Shown: one piece after another, positions 39,559 to 52,779 of the stretch
Numbering within the stretch: the first letter of the stretch is position 1
Layout of the letters: every line of letters begins with the position of its first letter
NCBI GenBank assembly: GCA_033060915.1
Contig: CM065382.1
Coordinates: forward strand, 1,684,501-1,748,500
Origin: Euryodendron excelsum
Lineage: Eukaryota > Streptophyta > Magnoliopsida > Ericales > Pentaphylacaceae
Length of the DNA stretch: 64,000 nt
Direction of reading: 5' to 3'
Made by a program: the position numbers and the translations under genes
Notes under the pieces: generated by a model
What the model was told of the DNA's origin: nothing
Databases searched by the model: none
The model's input: the letters and a program-made list of their open reading frames with translations, nothing else

Positions 39559-40020
39559 GGTAAGTGGTTATGGTGATATGCATTTGAAAAGGATAAGATT
39601 TAGAGGAGAATCTTTGTGGCCAAATATGAACGGGCTAGGGAATATTGGACTACTTTGGAAGTGTTGATGTCATGTTGGTGATGGGGTGATTTCCTGAGGG
39701 TCATGTAAGTGGTTGAATCGGGGAACAGTGTAGTTTGAGCAGGACACTTGGTGCAGTTAAGAGCCATGTAATGTGGTTTTCCCTCGGGTGTTGGAGGTTG
39801 GTCAATCCAAGGAAGGTTTTGTGGTTGTATGTGATTTTTTTATTTGCAAGATCACTTCACGATTGGGAGGTTTCATTGAACGGTGGCTTTTTTTGGGGGA
39901 TGAAAAGCAGCTCATGGTCATGGGTGGATTCTCATAGTACTGTCTTGTTGAGGGAAAGGGGGTGGTTGTTAGTGGGTGGTATATATGCAAGGAGGATGGG
40001 AAGTTGATGGATCATTTACT
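39559..40020 (+). mobile_element. Decayed LINE (L1-type ORF2 tail) fragment inside eS21 intron 1
   Basis: Reading from 39559, GKWLW, stop, YAFEKDKI, stop, RRIFVAKYERARE matches the conserved region downstream of the reverse transcriptase in plant L1-type LINEs (usual form: GKWLWRY...W(R/K)). The first stop (TGA at 39574) replaces a family Arg and the second (TAG at 39601) a family Trp. Both fit C-to-T/G-to-A decay of methylated DNA. Further on, with a frame change, VVFEQDTWC resembles the LINE FW-D-WC motif, and the frame at 39735-40007 continues the debris. It is in the same orientation as the host gene and inactive. Confidence 0.6.
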
Positions 40021-40527
40021 CAGTAATGCAGGGTGGTGTGGGAGTTAGTGGCAGTGATATGAGTAGACGGACCTGTCCAATAGCCAAAAACAAAAAAGAT
40101 ATGAGTAAATGGTTATTTACTGATGGTGTTGCAGGCTAATGGTGTGGTGGCAGTGCTAGCGATGTTAATGCTAGCACTTTTGTTGTGGTGGCCAAGTGAT
40201 AATGTAGTGGCAGTGGACGTGTTGGGTAGGCTCCACCATAACTTTTGAGTACAGAAAATGATTTAGTATTTTATAGTAGGCATCATTAAGCTGAATATTA
40301 TCCTCATTTTTTGGGTGTCGATGAGTGAATTATTCAGTGGTACCAATGTTGTAAATGTTCTTATTAACTTCTACAACCTCTAGCTTTCTAGCAAAATAAT
40401 AATATAGGTGATTCTAAATTTATGTGTGCGTTGCTTGCAATATCTGAAATTTGCTTGGTTATGTACTTATTTAACTTTGTTGAATATGTTTTTGGATCGT
40501 CTATAGGGCTTTTAAACCTTAGCAAAG

Positions 40528-41952
40528 ATGCAGAATGAAGAGGGGCAAAACATGGACCTTTACATCCCTAGGAAATGGTATGTGTTGTGATATGCTTTGG
40601 TGAATACTGTAGTGTTCCTATTGGAATTTGTGATGAGCTGTTTTGCATGCAATTGCAGTTCTGCCACAAACAGGTTAATTACGGCAAAGGACCATGCATC
40701 TGTACAGATTAATGTTGGACATTTGGATGAGAATGGGATTTACACTGGTCAATTTACCACTTTTGCTCTTTGTGGTTTTATTCGTGCCCAGGTACATCCT
40801 CTTGCTTGTTTAGTTACGATTTTTGTTTTTTTTAATGCTTTGGAAAAATTTAGTTATGATTTTATGTTCACTTCTCCTTGGCCGTTGGGCTGGTTCATAT
40901 TGCATGATATGATTGTTAATACAGACGAAGGAATGGTTCTTTTCTTATCTTCACAAACATTACTCTGCTATATATATTGATATTAATATTTTGGCCAAGA
41001 TCAAAAGACTTTAGGCATCTTCAAGTCATCTTACATTGCTTCCCTCTATAACCACCTACCACGCTGGAAAATGTTGTTGGAGTTCGGTATTGGACAGGGT
41101 TTGTTTGATGCATATGTGTTTGATATTGATGATGCATTTATGTAATAATCATGGGGAAAAAAATCTTAAAGAAGGGAAAAAAAATTGCATGAAATTTATG
41201 TAATAGTGTTAAATTGAGGAATTAAGTCTCCCTGTTCTTGCTGGCATAGCCCCCCACCCACCAAAATAAAAAGCAAAACTCCCCCACTTTGAAAAAATAG
41301 ATGCAAATACCTTTAGCCAACATTTTTTTTTTTGTTGGTTACATTGAATTAGGTTTTCCTTGATCATGTAATAACTTGTTGCATGAATTGGTTGTAACTA
41401 CTAAAAGGGAACGCCTCTAGCTTTTCAAGACCGATCATGGCTTTGGATTAGAGGTGGTGCTTTAATGACTTTTTTACCTTGGTTCTGGGCCCTTTCTGGC
41501 AGTGTAATATATGTAAATGGATAGATCGTATATATTCCTTCACCAGTGTCTTTCTAGTTATTCCTACGGGAATTGGTAATATCTGGACTGTCAGTGTTTT
41601 TATTTGGTGAGAAGTGCAAATATCTCCAAATGTGGGTCTTCGCATATTAATGATAGTTTTGCTCAGAACTTGCCAATTTGAAGGATATATTATGGAAATA
41701 TGTAAAAGTATCGTCTCAAAACTATCCTAGAAAGTAGGAAGTAGGCTTCTCTTTATACATTGTATCAACGTATGGCAAAGATTGCATTTTCTACTGTTAA
41801 ATGTTGTTTTGTTGGGTCGATTATATTTGCATGCCAAAGCTATATCAAACTTAATGCAGTGACACTTTTGGTTGTTTCTACTGCAGGGAGATGCCGACAG
41901 TGCAGTTGATCGTCTCTGGCAGAAGAAGAAAGCTGAAATTCGACAACTGTAG
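40528..41952 (+). CDS. RPS21: 40S ribosomal protein S21 (eS21)
   Basis: Three coding exons, 40528-40577, 40659-40791 and 41887-41952, encode 82 residues, exactly the usual plant eS21 length. The start [16 protein letters not shown], the [17 protein letters not shown] block, [20 protein letters not shown] and the tail [14 protein letters not shown] are near-invariant in the family. eS21 sits in the 40S body near uS2 and is needed for 18S rRNA maturation. The codon for the conserved Cys is split TG|T across the first coding intron. The start exon opens after CTATAG at 40506, leaving 21 nt of leader before the ATG. A ~2.5-kb leader intron separates it from a putative non-coding exon near 37950. 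Confidence 0.96.
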
Positions 41953-42682
41953 AGGTGTGGGGTGATGATAACTGCAGTGGGTGCTTCGCCAATGGGGAAA
42001 ATTTTCTGGCTTTGTTTGAACTTGAGTACTTAGTGTAATGACCTTTATGTGTTGCCTTCATCTATTTGGGGTGTGTTTTACGTTCGTGCTGGTGCTTATG
42101 TGGATTAATAATGACTGGTCTAATTTTAATCTAAGACAAATATTTTATGGAGGATGATTGATTTGCCTTTTCTTATTGCAAACTTGCATTTGCCAGGTGG
42201 CCCAAATCCCATACAGATTATGGCTGAAAAGGCCATCCTCTATTTTGAAGGATGAGAACTTGCAGTATTGCATGGCTTAGGTGAATTGTTGGAAGGGTAA
42301 TGCTATACATCTAGAAAATTTATATAGAATTCATATTCAGAATGATGTGTCTGAGTTATGAGCTTATCACTTTAAAATAAAAATTCATTAAGATGCATTT
42401 TAATTATAAAATTGTTATTGTCACATCCTCTACACAAATTTTGGAAGGATAATATTTTTCTTGGAATTGATTGATTTTTGACTTTCTAAGATAGTTATGT
42501 TACTTGTCCCATATCTTTCTTACAACTTATCTCTTTTATGTGGTTGAGAGACAAGTAGCCAGCGGTGATCAATCATGATTATGTATCAACTTTTACTACT
42601 ATGTTGAGATAGAAAATGCATTCTGAGAGCCCGCAAATTGAAGTATAGTTGATTTGAATGTGGAGTTTGCTTAGAGTGGGAA

Positions 42683-42685
<3 letters not shown>

Positions 42686-42714
<29 letters not shown>
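42686..42714. repeat. CT microsatellite
   Basis: A simple CT dinucleotide run in intergenic DNA downstream of eS21. Confidence 0.9.
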
Positions 42715-42716
<2 letters not shown>

Positions 42717-45297
42717 AAATTTTCACTAACCAGAACAGGGATTTTAACTTTCTTCTTCTACACCCCCCCTCCTTATCCACAAACACTAACGGTGACTTTG
42801 AAGCCCTAACACTAACAGTGACTTTGAAGTTGCAGCAGCTAACATGTTTTTAAAACCAACTTGAGGGTTCTTATGGGTATTGTGAATGTAAGTAGATAGT
42901 TGATAATCTTAGTGAAACAACAGATAAACTACGCTATTGCTCAAAGTATTTTGATCATCATAAGAAGACTTATTTTGCAGGTTTAAAACTATTAAATTCA
43001 AAATTCACTTTACTATAGTTACAACAGGATTTTGCATGGCTAAACAAAAATTCAATAGATTAGTACCACCCATGTTTTTAGGGTATTACAACTATTAGGA
43101 TTTAATTGGTACTTCCTACTAAAAATTTGTCCCCACATCACATGATGACAAGGTATGCGATGGTGGATTCCATTGACATTGAGAAATGCCAAGTAAACTT
43201 AATTAGGAAAGTTGTACCCAAAAGCAGTGTATGTCATTGCTTACGAAAGAGGGAAAAAGGAGGTGTGGGAAACCCAACTCAGTTGCTTCATCACATGCAA
43301 TCAGTTTTCGCATATTGATATGAAAGTAAATCGACAGTTTTAACCCTACATATTCTGTTTTTCACTACAATCGACTTCGTTTAGCTCTGTCGCAAGAGTG
43401 AGTTAAGAGGTCAGTTGTGGGTTATACGGAAAAGGGGTCGTTGGGGGGAATAATACTTGTCCCACACTAGAAAAAGAAAAGCTAACCCACTTACCCAAGT
43501 TAAAGCTGGGTGTGCATATGGTTTCATATAGGCACATGTTTCTCTAACCTCTGCCCAAAAGGGTTGCCTAGCTAGCTAGCTCCATTATTATTATGCTGCT
43601 TGCTGACTCCATTGCACACAGACACATCCTTTACTAAAAAAGCTCTCCTGCTTTCTCCTTTTTGACTTGGCGTTTCTCTTGTGGGGTTAAGGGATTCTCT
43701 TCTGTGTGGCTTTCATCAACACAAAGAGGAGATTTATGAGCCCCTACCCACATAGATCGAGGTGCCACAGTTGTTAAGTATCAAACTTTAGCTTGTTCTG
43801 ATCAGGTTTTCATAGTATCTATGCTTTTTAACTTCAAATCATGACAAAATCTGCATATATGTTGTGGATAAGGCCATCCAATGAATGTTTTCAACTACAC
43901 CGAGGAATTATATACATGTATATTGTGCTTGATCAGTGGTGAATCATGCATGGTACGGAGAATACTTCCAACGAGATATTGGAGGACACCATGATTTGAG
44001 TGACGGCACGCCATCGATGTGTTCTCCACCCAGTCATATATGCATCAAAAAGAAGAGCCCAGGAGGTTTTCTTTCTCCTGCATTATCACCGACTTTCCCA
44101 TGGGATAAAAAGGGGTTCTTGCTAGAATTGTCCAGATAGGAAATTTATATATATATATATATATATGCATGATTGAAGCGGATGCGGCGAGCACCAACCT
44201 CATTGAATGGTTACATGAGTTAAAAGAAATCGAAAACGATACCGATTTGCTGCATACATTGTTAATCCAAAACTGTGTGTGAAACTGTGTTACTATAAAC
44301 AATATTGCAGAAACAGAAATTAAACAATGCCACTTATAAATTTTAAGAATTTGAAAGTAAATAATGGCACTTTTAGAATTTTTCAAAATCAAAAACAGAA
44401 TTTAAGAACTTACCATAATTGAAGTTACAAAATCTACATAATACCATAATACAGAATAAAGATCAAGGCAAGTTTATCACACTATGTCTTTTAAGACAAT
44501 TATGCCCTTAAGACAATTAAGTCCTCACAATGGTACTAATGGTTTGAATGAGTGTTTATTTCCAATGATACAATGATCAACACACACAGTTGTAGCATTG
44601 CAATCCGTATATTTTGGCAAACCCAACAGTAAATTATACTCTCTCGAAAGAATTTCTGAAGATGTAGGAATGACTCTCTGAATATGCAGAAAAAAAGGGG
44701 AAAAACGAACAAGTTTGAAGTGCAGACAATGCAATGTATATATAGACATCAAGTGTCTGTTCCGAATCAACACCAGCCAAACAGTGCCTTCCCAACAGTC
44801 ACAACCTTTGAATTTTAAATTAAAATTAAAATTTGGTGCAAAAAATTAAGATCTATTTGGATCTTTAATAAACCCGAATTAGTTTAGTTTGGGATGGGGT
44901 TGTAAACATGGTCAAGTTGGACACTTTGAAGACCAATAACTTCTTCACTCCTTTATGAATTTGAACAAATAAATACCTGAGATTAATCTCTTCCTAAAGG
45001 TTAACTCGTTACACATAGATCCACTCAAATAAATTTGTGGGTCTCACGTTTATTATGCTCAAAGTGATGAAACCATCACAATTTTTCAACATACATTCCC
45101 CTTGAGCACATGTTGAATTAATTATGGTTGCGATTTTGTTTACCGACAGTATCAAAACCTTTGCTAAATTCCATCACTTTGAAGAGGCTGTAGTTCCTTG
45201 TAACCTAATTCAATTTTATTAAATTGCTACATCCGAATAACTTTTACCTTAATGGCTCTTCAAATTGTCCTTTTGATACTTGTTTTTAAATTTAAGG

Positions 45298-45553
45298 GCT
45301 CGTTTGGTACAGTTTTTTTAAGTTTTTCTAACTTGGTTTATTCGGCTTATAAGCAGAAAAAAGGTTATATTGTTTTTTAGTTTTTTGCTTTATTTTTATT
45401 TTTATTTTTATACTTAGCTTATAAAAGCCAAAAAGTAAAAAACCTTTTTTTATTTTTATTTTTATTCTTAGCTTATAAAAGCCAAAAACTAAAAAAAATC
45501 TAACTTTTTTCTTTATAAGCAAAAAAAGTAGCAAAATGAAAAAGAACCTTAGT
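45298..45553. repeat. AT-rich MITE-like element, copy 3
   Basis: It opens GGGCTCGTTTGGTACAG, then contains alternating GCTTATAAAAGCC and TTTTTATTTTTATT blocks, partly palindromic, and closes near AAAGAACCTTAG. The family also occurs at 3563 and 4298. No target duplication could be fixed. Confidence 0.45.
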
Positions 45554-46626
45554 GTGGTTTTTCAATGATGTTTTGATGCTTGCAACTTGACTGGGTTGTT
45601 TTTATCATTGGTTGATGCTTACAAACATAATTTTATACATAATTTCTATACAGAACATTAAGTGTCTCTCTCACTTCGAGACAAGATATTTGTAAGTTCT
45701 TGAAAACCACTAGTGTTGCTATCGGTGTAATGAATTTGGGGTTTCTGTTATGATTTACACGTCACGTTTCTATTTTCTCATACACAAAAGGGAGAGAATT
45801 GATACCACAAAGAAAGGAATGTGATTTGCTCAAACTTTTCTCTAGATATCATGAGATAAGAGCAAAGAGCACTAGCTTGTCGACAATCCAAGATTTTGAA
45901 CCAGATACTAACAATCGTAATCTTGTAAGCGATAGAATATCCAGTAGGAGCCTATGAAAATGCTTTTAACTTCGAATGTATTACAAAATGCTATAAAGCA
46001 TTGCATTTTATATATTTTGATTAATTTTTTTTCATAATTGTAAATGTGGTATTGTCCAAATAGGGAATCTTTCAAAGTAAATAAGCCAGCTACTTAAATA
46101 TAATTAATCCCACTTCTCAAATAATAATAATAATAATAAAAATCAATCCCAATAACCCTTTTTTTTTTTTTTAAATAGTAAAGATTAAGTGATTTGAGAA
46201 CTTTGTTTTATTTGCTGGATATCACCTTAATGTATTACATGTGTGTATATTGACACAAACATATATAACTTTGGAAATTAAACCCATGAAGCAACGTTGG
46301 CAGATATATATATATTGTTACTGGTAGTGCATTATATGGCAAAGCCAAGATCCAAACCCAAGAAAAGTTTGTAGGGGCCACATCATGGATGAACCCACCA
46401 ATTGCATCAAATAGGGTACCAATCATGCGGTAAAAGGAACCATTTTATTTTTTCTTTCTTTTTTTCGTTTTTGTATTTGAGAAATAGGTCACAAAGCCAG
46501 ACTCTTGTTGTAGATAAATATAGACCCTTTGAGTTGTGAAACTATTGAACAAGGAGTACTTTGAGTGCAACCCTATCTATATCTTCTTCTACTAACTAAA
46601 ATTTTCCTGCTTATTTGTCAAATATC

Positions 46627-49449
46627 ATGGATGGAAAAAAGTTGGAGTATAAAGGCGAAGAGGCATTAAAGGAGCTTGAGAAGCTAACAATGAAGGCTGA
46701 TGAAATTCAGGAGGAGATTTTGAAAGAGATCTTAGCACGAAATGGGCAGACTGACTATTTGAATAAGTACATGGCAGCTGGGTCAAAAGATGTATTGGAC
46801 TTTAAGCGTTATGTTCCAGTTATTACGTATAAGGCTGTCCGTCCTTATATTCAAAGAATCGCTAATGGTGAAGACTCTTCCCTCATCACCGGTCACCCAA
46901 TAACCGAGATGTTATGCAGGTCTCTCTCTCTCTCTCCACCTTTGCTAGGTCTTTCGCTTCTGTTATCTTACCGTTATTTGTAATTTGTTAAACTTTGCTT
47001 TGTGTTTCTGCATTTGCAGTTCAGGCACTTCTGCTGGAGAGCCTAAGATGATGCCATCAATTGCAGAAGATCTTGACCGTCGAACATTTCTATATAATCT
47101 CATCATGCCAATCATCAACCAGTTAGATGCTCCTTCCAAATTCAAATTTTTTTAAAAATTTTATTTCTATTTTTCACGTCTATTATTACCATTATTTTCT
47201 TCTTTCTTTTGTAGTTTTCCGGCATAATAAGACATTCTAGATGTAGATATATATATCTAAATCAGCCTTTTAGGGTTTCCACTCAGCAAAGCCGACTTTG
47301 CTAAGCAGTGATGTTACACAACTTGTCTGGCCTGTGCCAGGAGAGTAGAGGTTTCTACTTTCACTTCACTTCAGCACAACAAAATGCCCACTATTCTTTC
47401 GTCATCATCCAAATTGTTATCACATCAACCTGACCCAGAGTGGCAAACTTGATGAACTGCCTTGTAACCACAATAAGGACTTGTTTGTTTGGTTTCCAAT
47501 TATGTATGTTGATTAAGTTCTTCGAAAAAAAAAAAAAAAAACAAAACATAACGAAAGAAAGGAAAAAGTATATATATATTGAACATCAATTTAGCGACTT
47601 TCCCACGATATCTTTCTTAATTTTTTTTTTTTTATTCCATTCATGCCCACGACCACCACATTGTTATTCCAGGTACGTCCCTGGTCTCGACGAGGGCAAG
47701 GCAATGTTTCTATATTTCGTCAAGGCAGAAAGGTCCACCCCGAGTGGCTTACCGGCTCGATCCGTTCTCACCAGCTACTACAAGAGCAAACACTTCAAAT
47801 GCCGATCCCGCGACCCTTACAACGATTTCACCAGTCCCGATCAAGCCATATTGTGCAAAGACAGCAACCAAAGCATGTATTGCCAGCTCCTAGCCGGCCT
47901 CCTTCACCGCCACCAAGTTTCGCGTCTCGGAGCCGTCTTCGCCTCGGCTTTCCTCCGAGCCATGTCCTTCCTCGAACGCAACTGGCTCAATTTATGTAAT
48001 GATATCCGTACAGGCCAATTGAACCCTACCGTCACCGATCCCGGATGCCGATCGGCCATGTCGATCGTACTTTCATCGGCGGACCGGCAACTGGCCGGTG
48101 AGATTGAGGAAATTTGTAGCCGGCCGTCGTGGAAGGGGATAGTGTGTCACCTTTGGCCTAGGGCTAAGTACATTGAGGCCGTGGTGACGGGGTCCATGGC
48201 ACAATACATACCATTCCTCGAGTATTATAGTGATGGGAAATTACCGTTGGTGTGCACCATGTATGCTTCGTCCGAGTGTTATTTTGGTGTGAATTTGAAA
48301 CCTTTGTGTGACCCAGCCCACGTGGCGTTCACCCTTTTGCCCAACATGGGATATTTTGAGTTTATACCTATGGGAGAAAATGGAACAATATTAAAGACCG
48401 TAGACGATGAAGAAGAGGAGGTTCCTAAGGACAAGCTTGTAAATTTGGTGGACGTAAGACTTGGCTGTTATTATGAATTGGTGGTTACTACATTTGCTGG
48501 TAAGATTATAGTTTCTGAGTTTCTTTTTTTATTTTTATTTTAGGAAATCATTTATTTCTACAAGAATTCATATTTTTGTCCGTGAAAATTACATTGGTGC
48601 CCGTGGATTCAATTTTCTGATTAATATCAACTGGGCTCTTGCAATGGCAAACAAAGATTTGTTAGTCTTTAATTATTTTTTAAATCAAAAAACAAATCGA
48701 ATATAAGATAATAAAAAAGCATAGCATTGCTTTCTTTTCTTTTCTTTTTTCTTTCTAAATATGGATATGGTATGGCTTGAGATGGAGTATGCGTTGCCCT
48801 AGAAATTATTTCTATTTGAAAATATAATTTTATGCATAAATCCAAACTTGTTCATAATGCTTTCTTTTCTGTGGACTGTTTAGGATTGTACCGGTATCGG
48901 ATAGGTGATGTGCTCCAAGTGACTGGATTCCACAATCGAGCCCCACAATTTCGATTCATCTGTAGGAGAAACGTCATTCTCAGCGTCGACAGTGACAAAA
49001 CCAACGAACAGGACTTGCACAAGAGCATTACAAAAGCCAAAAAATTGCTAGAACCCTATGATGCCCTACTCGTGGAATACACTAGCTTTGCTGATACATC
49101 TTCTCTGCCGGGCCACTACGTAATTTATTGGGAGATCATACATTGCACCTCAGTGGCGGCTCCACTTGATGCAAAGGTGCTTCAAGAGTGTTGCATTGCC
49201 GTTGAAGAAGAGCTTGATTATGTTTACAGGCGATGCCGTGCTAATGACAAGTCTGTTGGACCGCTTGAGATACGTGTCGTCAAGTCCGGAACTTTTGAAG
49301 CGCTAATGGATCTGTTCATCGACCAAGGAGGATCGATTAATCAGTATAAAACTCCGAGGTGTATTAAATCTAATGATGCACTGAAATTGCTTAACTCTAA
49401 TGTGAAGTCTTGCTTCTTTAGTCCTAGGGATCCTGCATGGAAACCTTGA
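46627..49449 (+). CDS. GH3.9: GH3.9-like acyl acid amido synthetase
   Basis: Four exons, 46627-46919, 47020-47121, 47673-48499 and 48884-49449, give 595 residues (GH3 family ~580-610). GH3 enzymes adenylate an acyl acid such as indole-3-acetic acid and join it to an amino acid, thereby controlling active auxin. The three nucleotide-binding motifs are present: [10 protein letters not shown] (98-107, formed across intron 1), YASSECYFG (from ~329) and LYRYRIGD (409-416). Within group II the sequence fits GH3.9 best: [34 protein letters not shown] and the C-terminus [11 protein letters not shown] recall At2g47750. Arabidopsis GH3.9 affects primary root growth, and its substrate is less settled than that of GH3.17. 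The start is the first ATG; the TTG frame extension upstream is ignored. The intron 1 donor runs straight into a CT repeat. Confidence 0.94.
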
Positions 49450-49577
49450 ATTTAAGCTTTCACTTTTGCTAGTACCAACTATTAGGGACATTTGGTGGGG
49501 CTATGATAATATCATGTACCAAATATTTTTATTGTGGAAGTAACCCATGCCAAGGCTGCTTCTTTTCATGTTTGTAG

Positions 49578-50119
49578 CATAGTTGCATATCTCGCACAAT
49601 ACCGGCTCATACCGGCCGGTACGCACCACACCGATTATAAAACGGTATAAAGAAGGGTATGTTCCGTACCGGTTAAAATACCAGACAATACCGATAAATA
49701 CCAGTCCATCTGAGCTGCACCGGACAATACCGATATGCACCGGGGGTACCGATATATACCGGATTTTGTGTAATTTTTTTAAAAATATTTTTTTTATTAT
49801 TTTTTTATTATAAATGTCTATTATTTTGATAAATAGTAAATACTACACAAGTAATATGTCTTTTAAATATTTTTAAATACCTATTTGGGTTAAATTACAT
49901 GTTTATATTGTGTAAAAATAATTTAGTGATAAATAATACGTTATATGAACAATGCCAACATTTTGAAAAATAATATATCATAAATAAATATATAATTTTA
50001 TATGTATAAAATATTAATAGCAATAAATTCGATACGGTGTTCAAAATATTACCGATGCCAATACGCACCGTACCAATAATAAAAATGGTACGCCAACTGG
50101 TGCAATATTGACAACTATG
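49578..50119. mobile_element. Inverted-repeat element packed with TACCG words
   Basis: The left end CATAGTTGCATAT and the right end (opposite strand CATAGTTGTCAATAT) are imperfect inverted repeats. Next to them lie dense, degenerate TACCGG/ACCGATA words (49600-49770 and about 50030-50095), with a plain AT-rich core between. It starts ~130 bp after the GH3.9 stop codon. This looks like a non-autonomous DNA element; the target duplication and superfamily were not determined. Confidence 0.5.
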
Positions 50120-51404
50120 GTATGTAATGAACCCCTCTCAAAGAAAAAAGAAAAAAAAATCCTTCTTAATGAATATTCTTCTACATTACCATGAAAAGAT
50201 TTAAAACATTAACACTGTGTTTAAATTCCGGATATGTTGAGAAAAAAGAAAAGAAGGAAAAGTACATACATCTTAAACATAGCATAAGCTAATTAAATAG
50301 CGGGAAAATGTTGCTTCACGATCTGGCTGTTTAGCAAGCCGAATACATAGATGAAAATTTCTGATGACAATGCAGCTTTGCAGCAAAAAATGAGAAAAGC
50401 TCACTGGCATTTTATTCACTGTTAAAATTTTCAAAATATTTTTCTCCTACTAGACTATCAAGTACTGATAAGTGGTGGGTTTACTGTTAATTATTCTAAT
50501 ACATGAAATTAATACGTGCATTGGCCAATTAGCTCATGCAGACCGTTCACGTACATATTTTGACATTTTAATAATAATATCTGAATTATGGGTGAACATG
50601 CAGTTTGTCATTCACATTCCTACCACGGGAAGCCACACCAAGTACCACCCAAATATATGATCATGAGGGTTTTCTCTGGATAGTTTAAATATTCTTTGAG
50701 ATAATCGATTAATCCAAATAAGGGTTTCAAGTCAACTTGACGTGGCCCACCGGTTTGAAATATTGTGGTGCATTCATGAGTAATTCATAAAGTGTATAAT
50801 AGTACTTTGTCTGAGCGTGCCCCAACATGCGCATGAAATTTCCCTTTTGGTCAGTGAAATGAAATGATAGGTTTCTAATACACCAACATCGACAAAAGAT
50901 GGTGCAATAACATGAACAAGAGAGTTGCCTGACTGCTGAGGAAATTGTTTAGAAGAACCCTAGTCCTTGTGTGTATATATATACATCATCTTCTTCACCA
51001 TTTTCAGGTTGCAAATGCTGTACTACGTACACCAAAATTTCAGCAATTTTTTGGAGGAAAAACTGAAAAGAGCAACCTCTTCTCCCACCCCTATCCCACC
51101 CTCTCTCTCTCCATAGGGTAGAAAGGAAGGTTGAGACATAGTGCATGAGTGCTGAATATATCAAAATTATAAGTGGAGACACTGTCCATATATATGCTTA
51201 TTGAGCATGTTTCAAATGCATGAAAAAATATCTTGATAAACGATTTGCATAGGAACCACCAATTAGCCATAAGGAAGAAGATAAGATCTCCCAAGATATG
51301 GGGTGAGCTCTCTCCTATGGTTATCTTCTATGGTACAGCCAGTTTCTGCTCTTCTCCCCTACCCTGTCGGACCTGTCCACACAGAGTGACATGCACTGTA
51401 ATAC

Positions 51405-51437
<33 letters not shown>

Positions 51438-52770
51438 AGAATATTGAAAGCTTTGCTATGCCAATGAACAAGATAATACTCATGCATTAGATGGAGAGTG
51501 ATGCAAGAGCATACTGAAGGTTAGTTTTTGACTCCTCGTTAGTAATGCTAGTAATTATAACGTCACATTATATGTATATTCATCATATAAAGTTAATTAA
51601 TTAACAATTTCCTAACTAGAATAAGTACAACCTTTTTTCTCGTACTTTGAAGAGGTACATACGATGAGATTTTTTACAACCTTAATTTCAGCAAAATTAG
51701 AGGCCACAGGAGCCTGCACCCCATTACCAACAAGTGAAATGAAAGCCATTGCCAATTTGTCACCAATATTCTTCATTACTATACAGAGAAAAAAAAAAGA
51801 AAAAGGAAAAAAAGAGCAAATTAAGTTGTGTTGGAATTCAAAGTTGTATTTTATGATCGATGAAACTTGAAGCTAAAGAGGAGGCGACAGAAAGATGAGT
51901 TAGCAGAACGAAAGGTTAGATAGAAAGCAACATAAAGTAAAGGTATTGATTTTCACGAAAGAAAACCAACCACCACTAACCCAAATTTGTCTGTGTCTCG
52001 CACAAATTTTGATACGATAACATTTGTGTATCATTCATTCCCGTGGAAACAAAAATGCTAACATCAATCGGATCGGTCAGTTGGCATAGATTGATGCTTC
52101 TCACGTCAGTCGTGACTCACCAGTTATTGGTGAGGTCCACAGTTAATGTAACAAGCATTAGCTTGTGCTTGTCGGTCAGGCACGACTGATGAAAGTGCTT
52201 TCTCATGTGAGAATGGCACCACTTTTCTTGTCCATCACTTCATAATTTTTTCCATTACAGGCCCTTGCACATGTAGTTTTGTTCTGTATTATTATTATAT
52301 TTTGTTAGGGTGTATAGCAACAAAAGAATTTATATAAAATTATGTGATTAAATTAGAATTTTTCACTTTAAAATAAAATCTTTATTAAGATAATTTTTAA
52401 TTACAAAAATATCATTGCTATATTATTTTACTGAACTTTTTTACGTAATTTTTCTACAAGAGTAATATATTTTTTTTCTTTTTATTTTAGAGGTTATTAT
52501 CTTGTAACAAAATTATATGAAAAACTTTGTGGGAATGACATGGCATGAAACTTGGTTTAAGTGCCAGGTCTTGCTTCTAATGTGTGGGTGAGGTACGTGG
52601 GGATAGAATTTTCAAATTTGCTCTGTCACCCTCTCTGAATCAATATAGCCTAGCCCCGAACTTCACGCCCTAAAGTATTGATTCAGTTCAACACTAGGAC
52701 TGCTGAAACAATTTTTTGTCACAAAAACAAGAACCAAACCTTGGCAAATGGGAGAAGAAACTGAAAACTC
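50120..52770. other. Intergenic, no gene recognised
   Basis: AT-rich DNA with an AG microsatellite at 51410-51436 and a short repeat fragment near 52300-52480 related to those near 32270 and 42300. I looked for known plant microRNA sequences around the CT-rich stretch at 51080-51380 and recognised none. Confidence 0.5.
51410..51436. repeat. AG microsatellite
   Basis: A simple AG run in intergenic DNA. Confidence 0.9.
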
Positions 52771-52779
52771 GATACTGAC

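Larger units (their letters stand above)
42100..46600. other. Intergenic between eS21 and GH3.9
   Basis: No gene found. It includes a CT run (42686-42714), an AT-rich repeat near 42297-42455 with relatives near 32270 and 52300, a TA run near 44147-44165 and the MITE-like copy at 45298. Frames at 40-115 codons here lack domains. Confidence 0.55.

Noticed and set aside
51080..51400. Possible microRNA precursor in a CT-rich stretch
   Set aside because: No known plant miRNA sequence was recognised and no convincing stem was found by eye.
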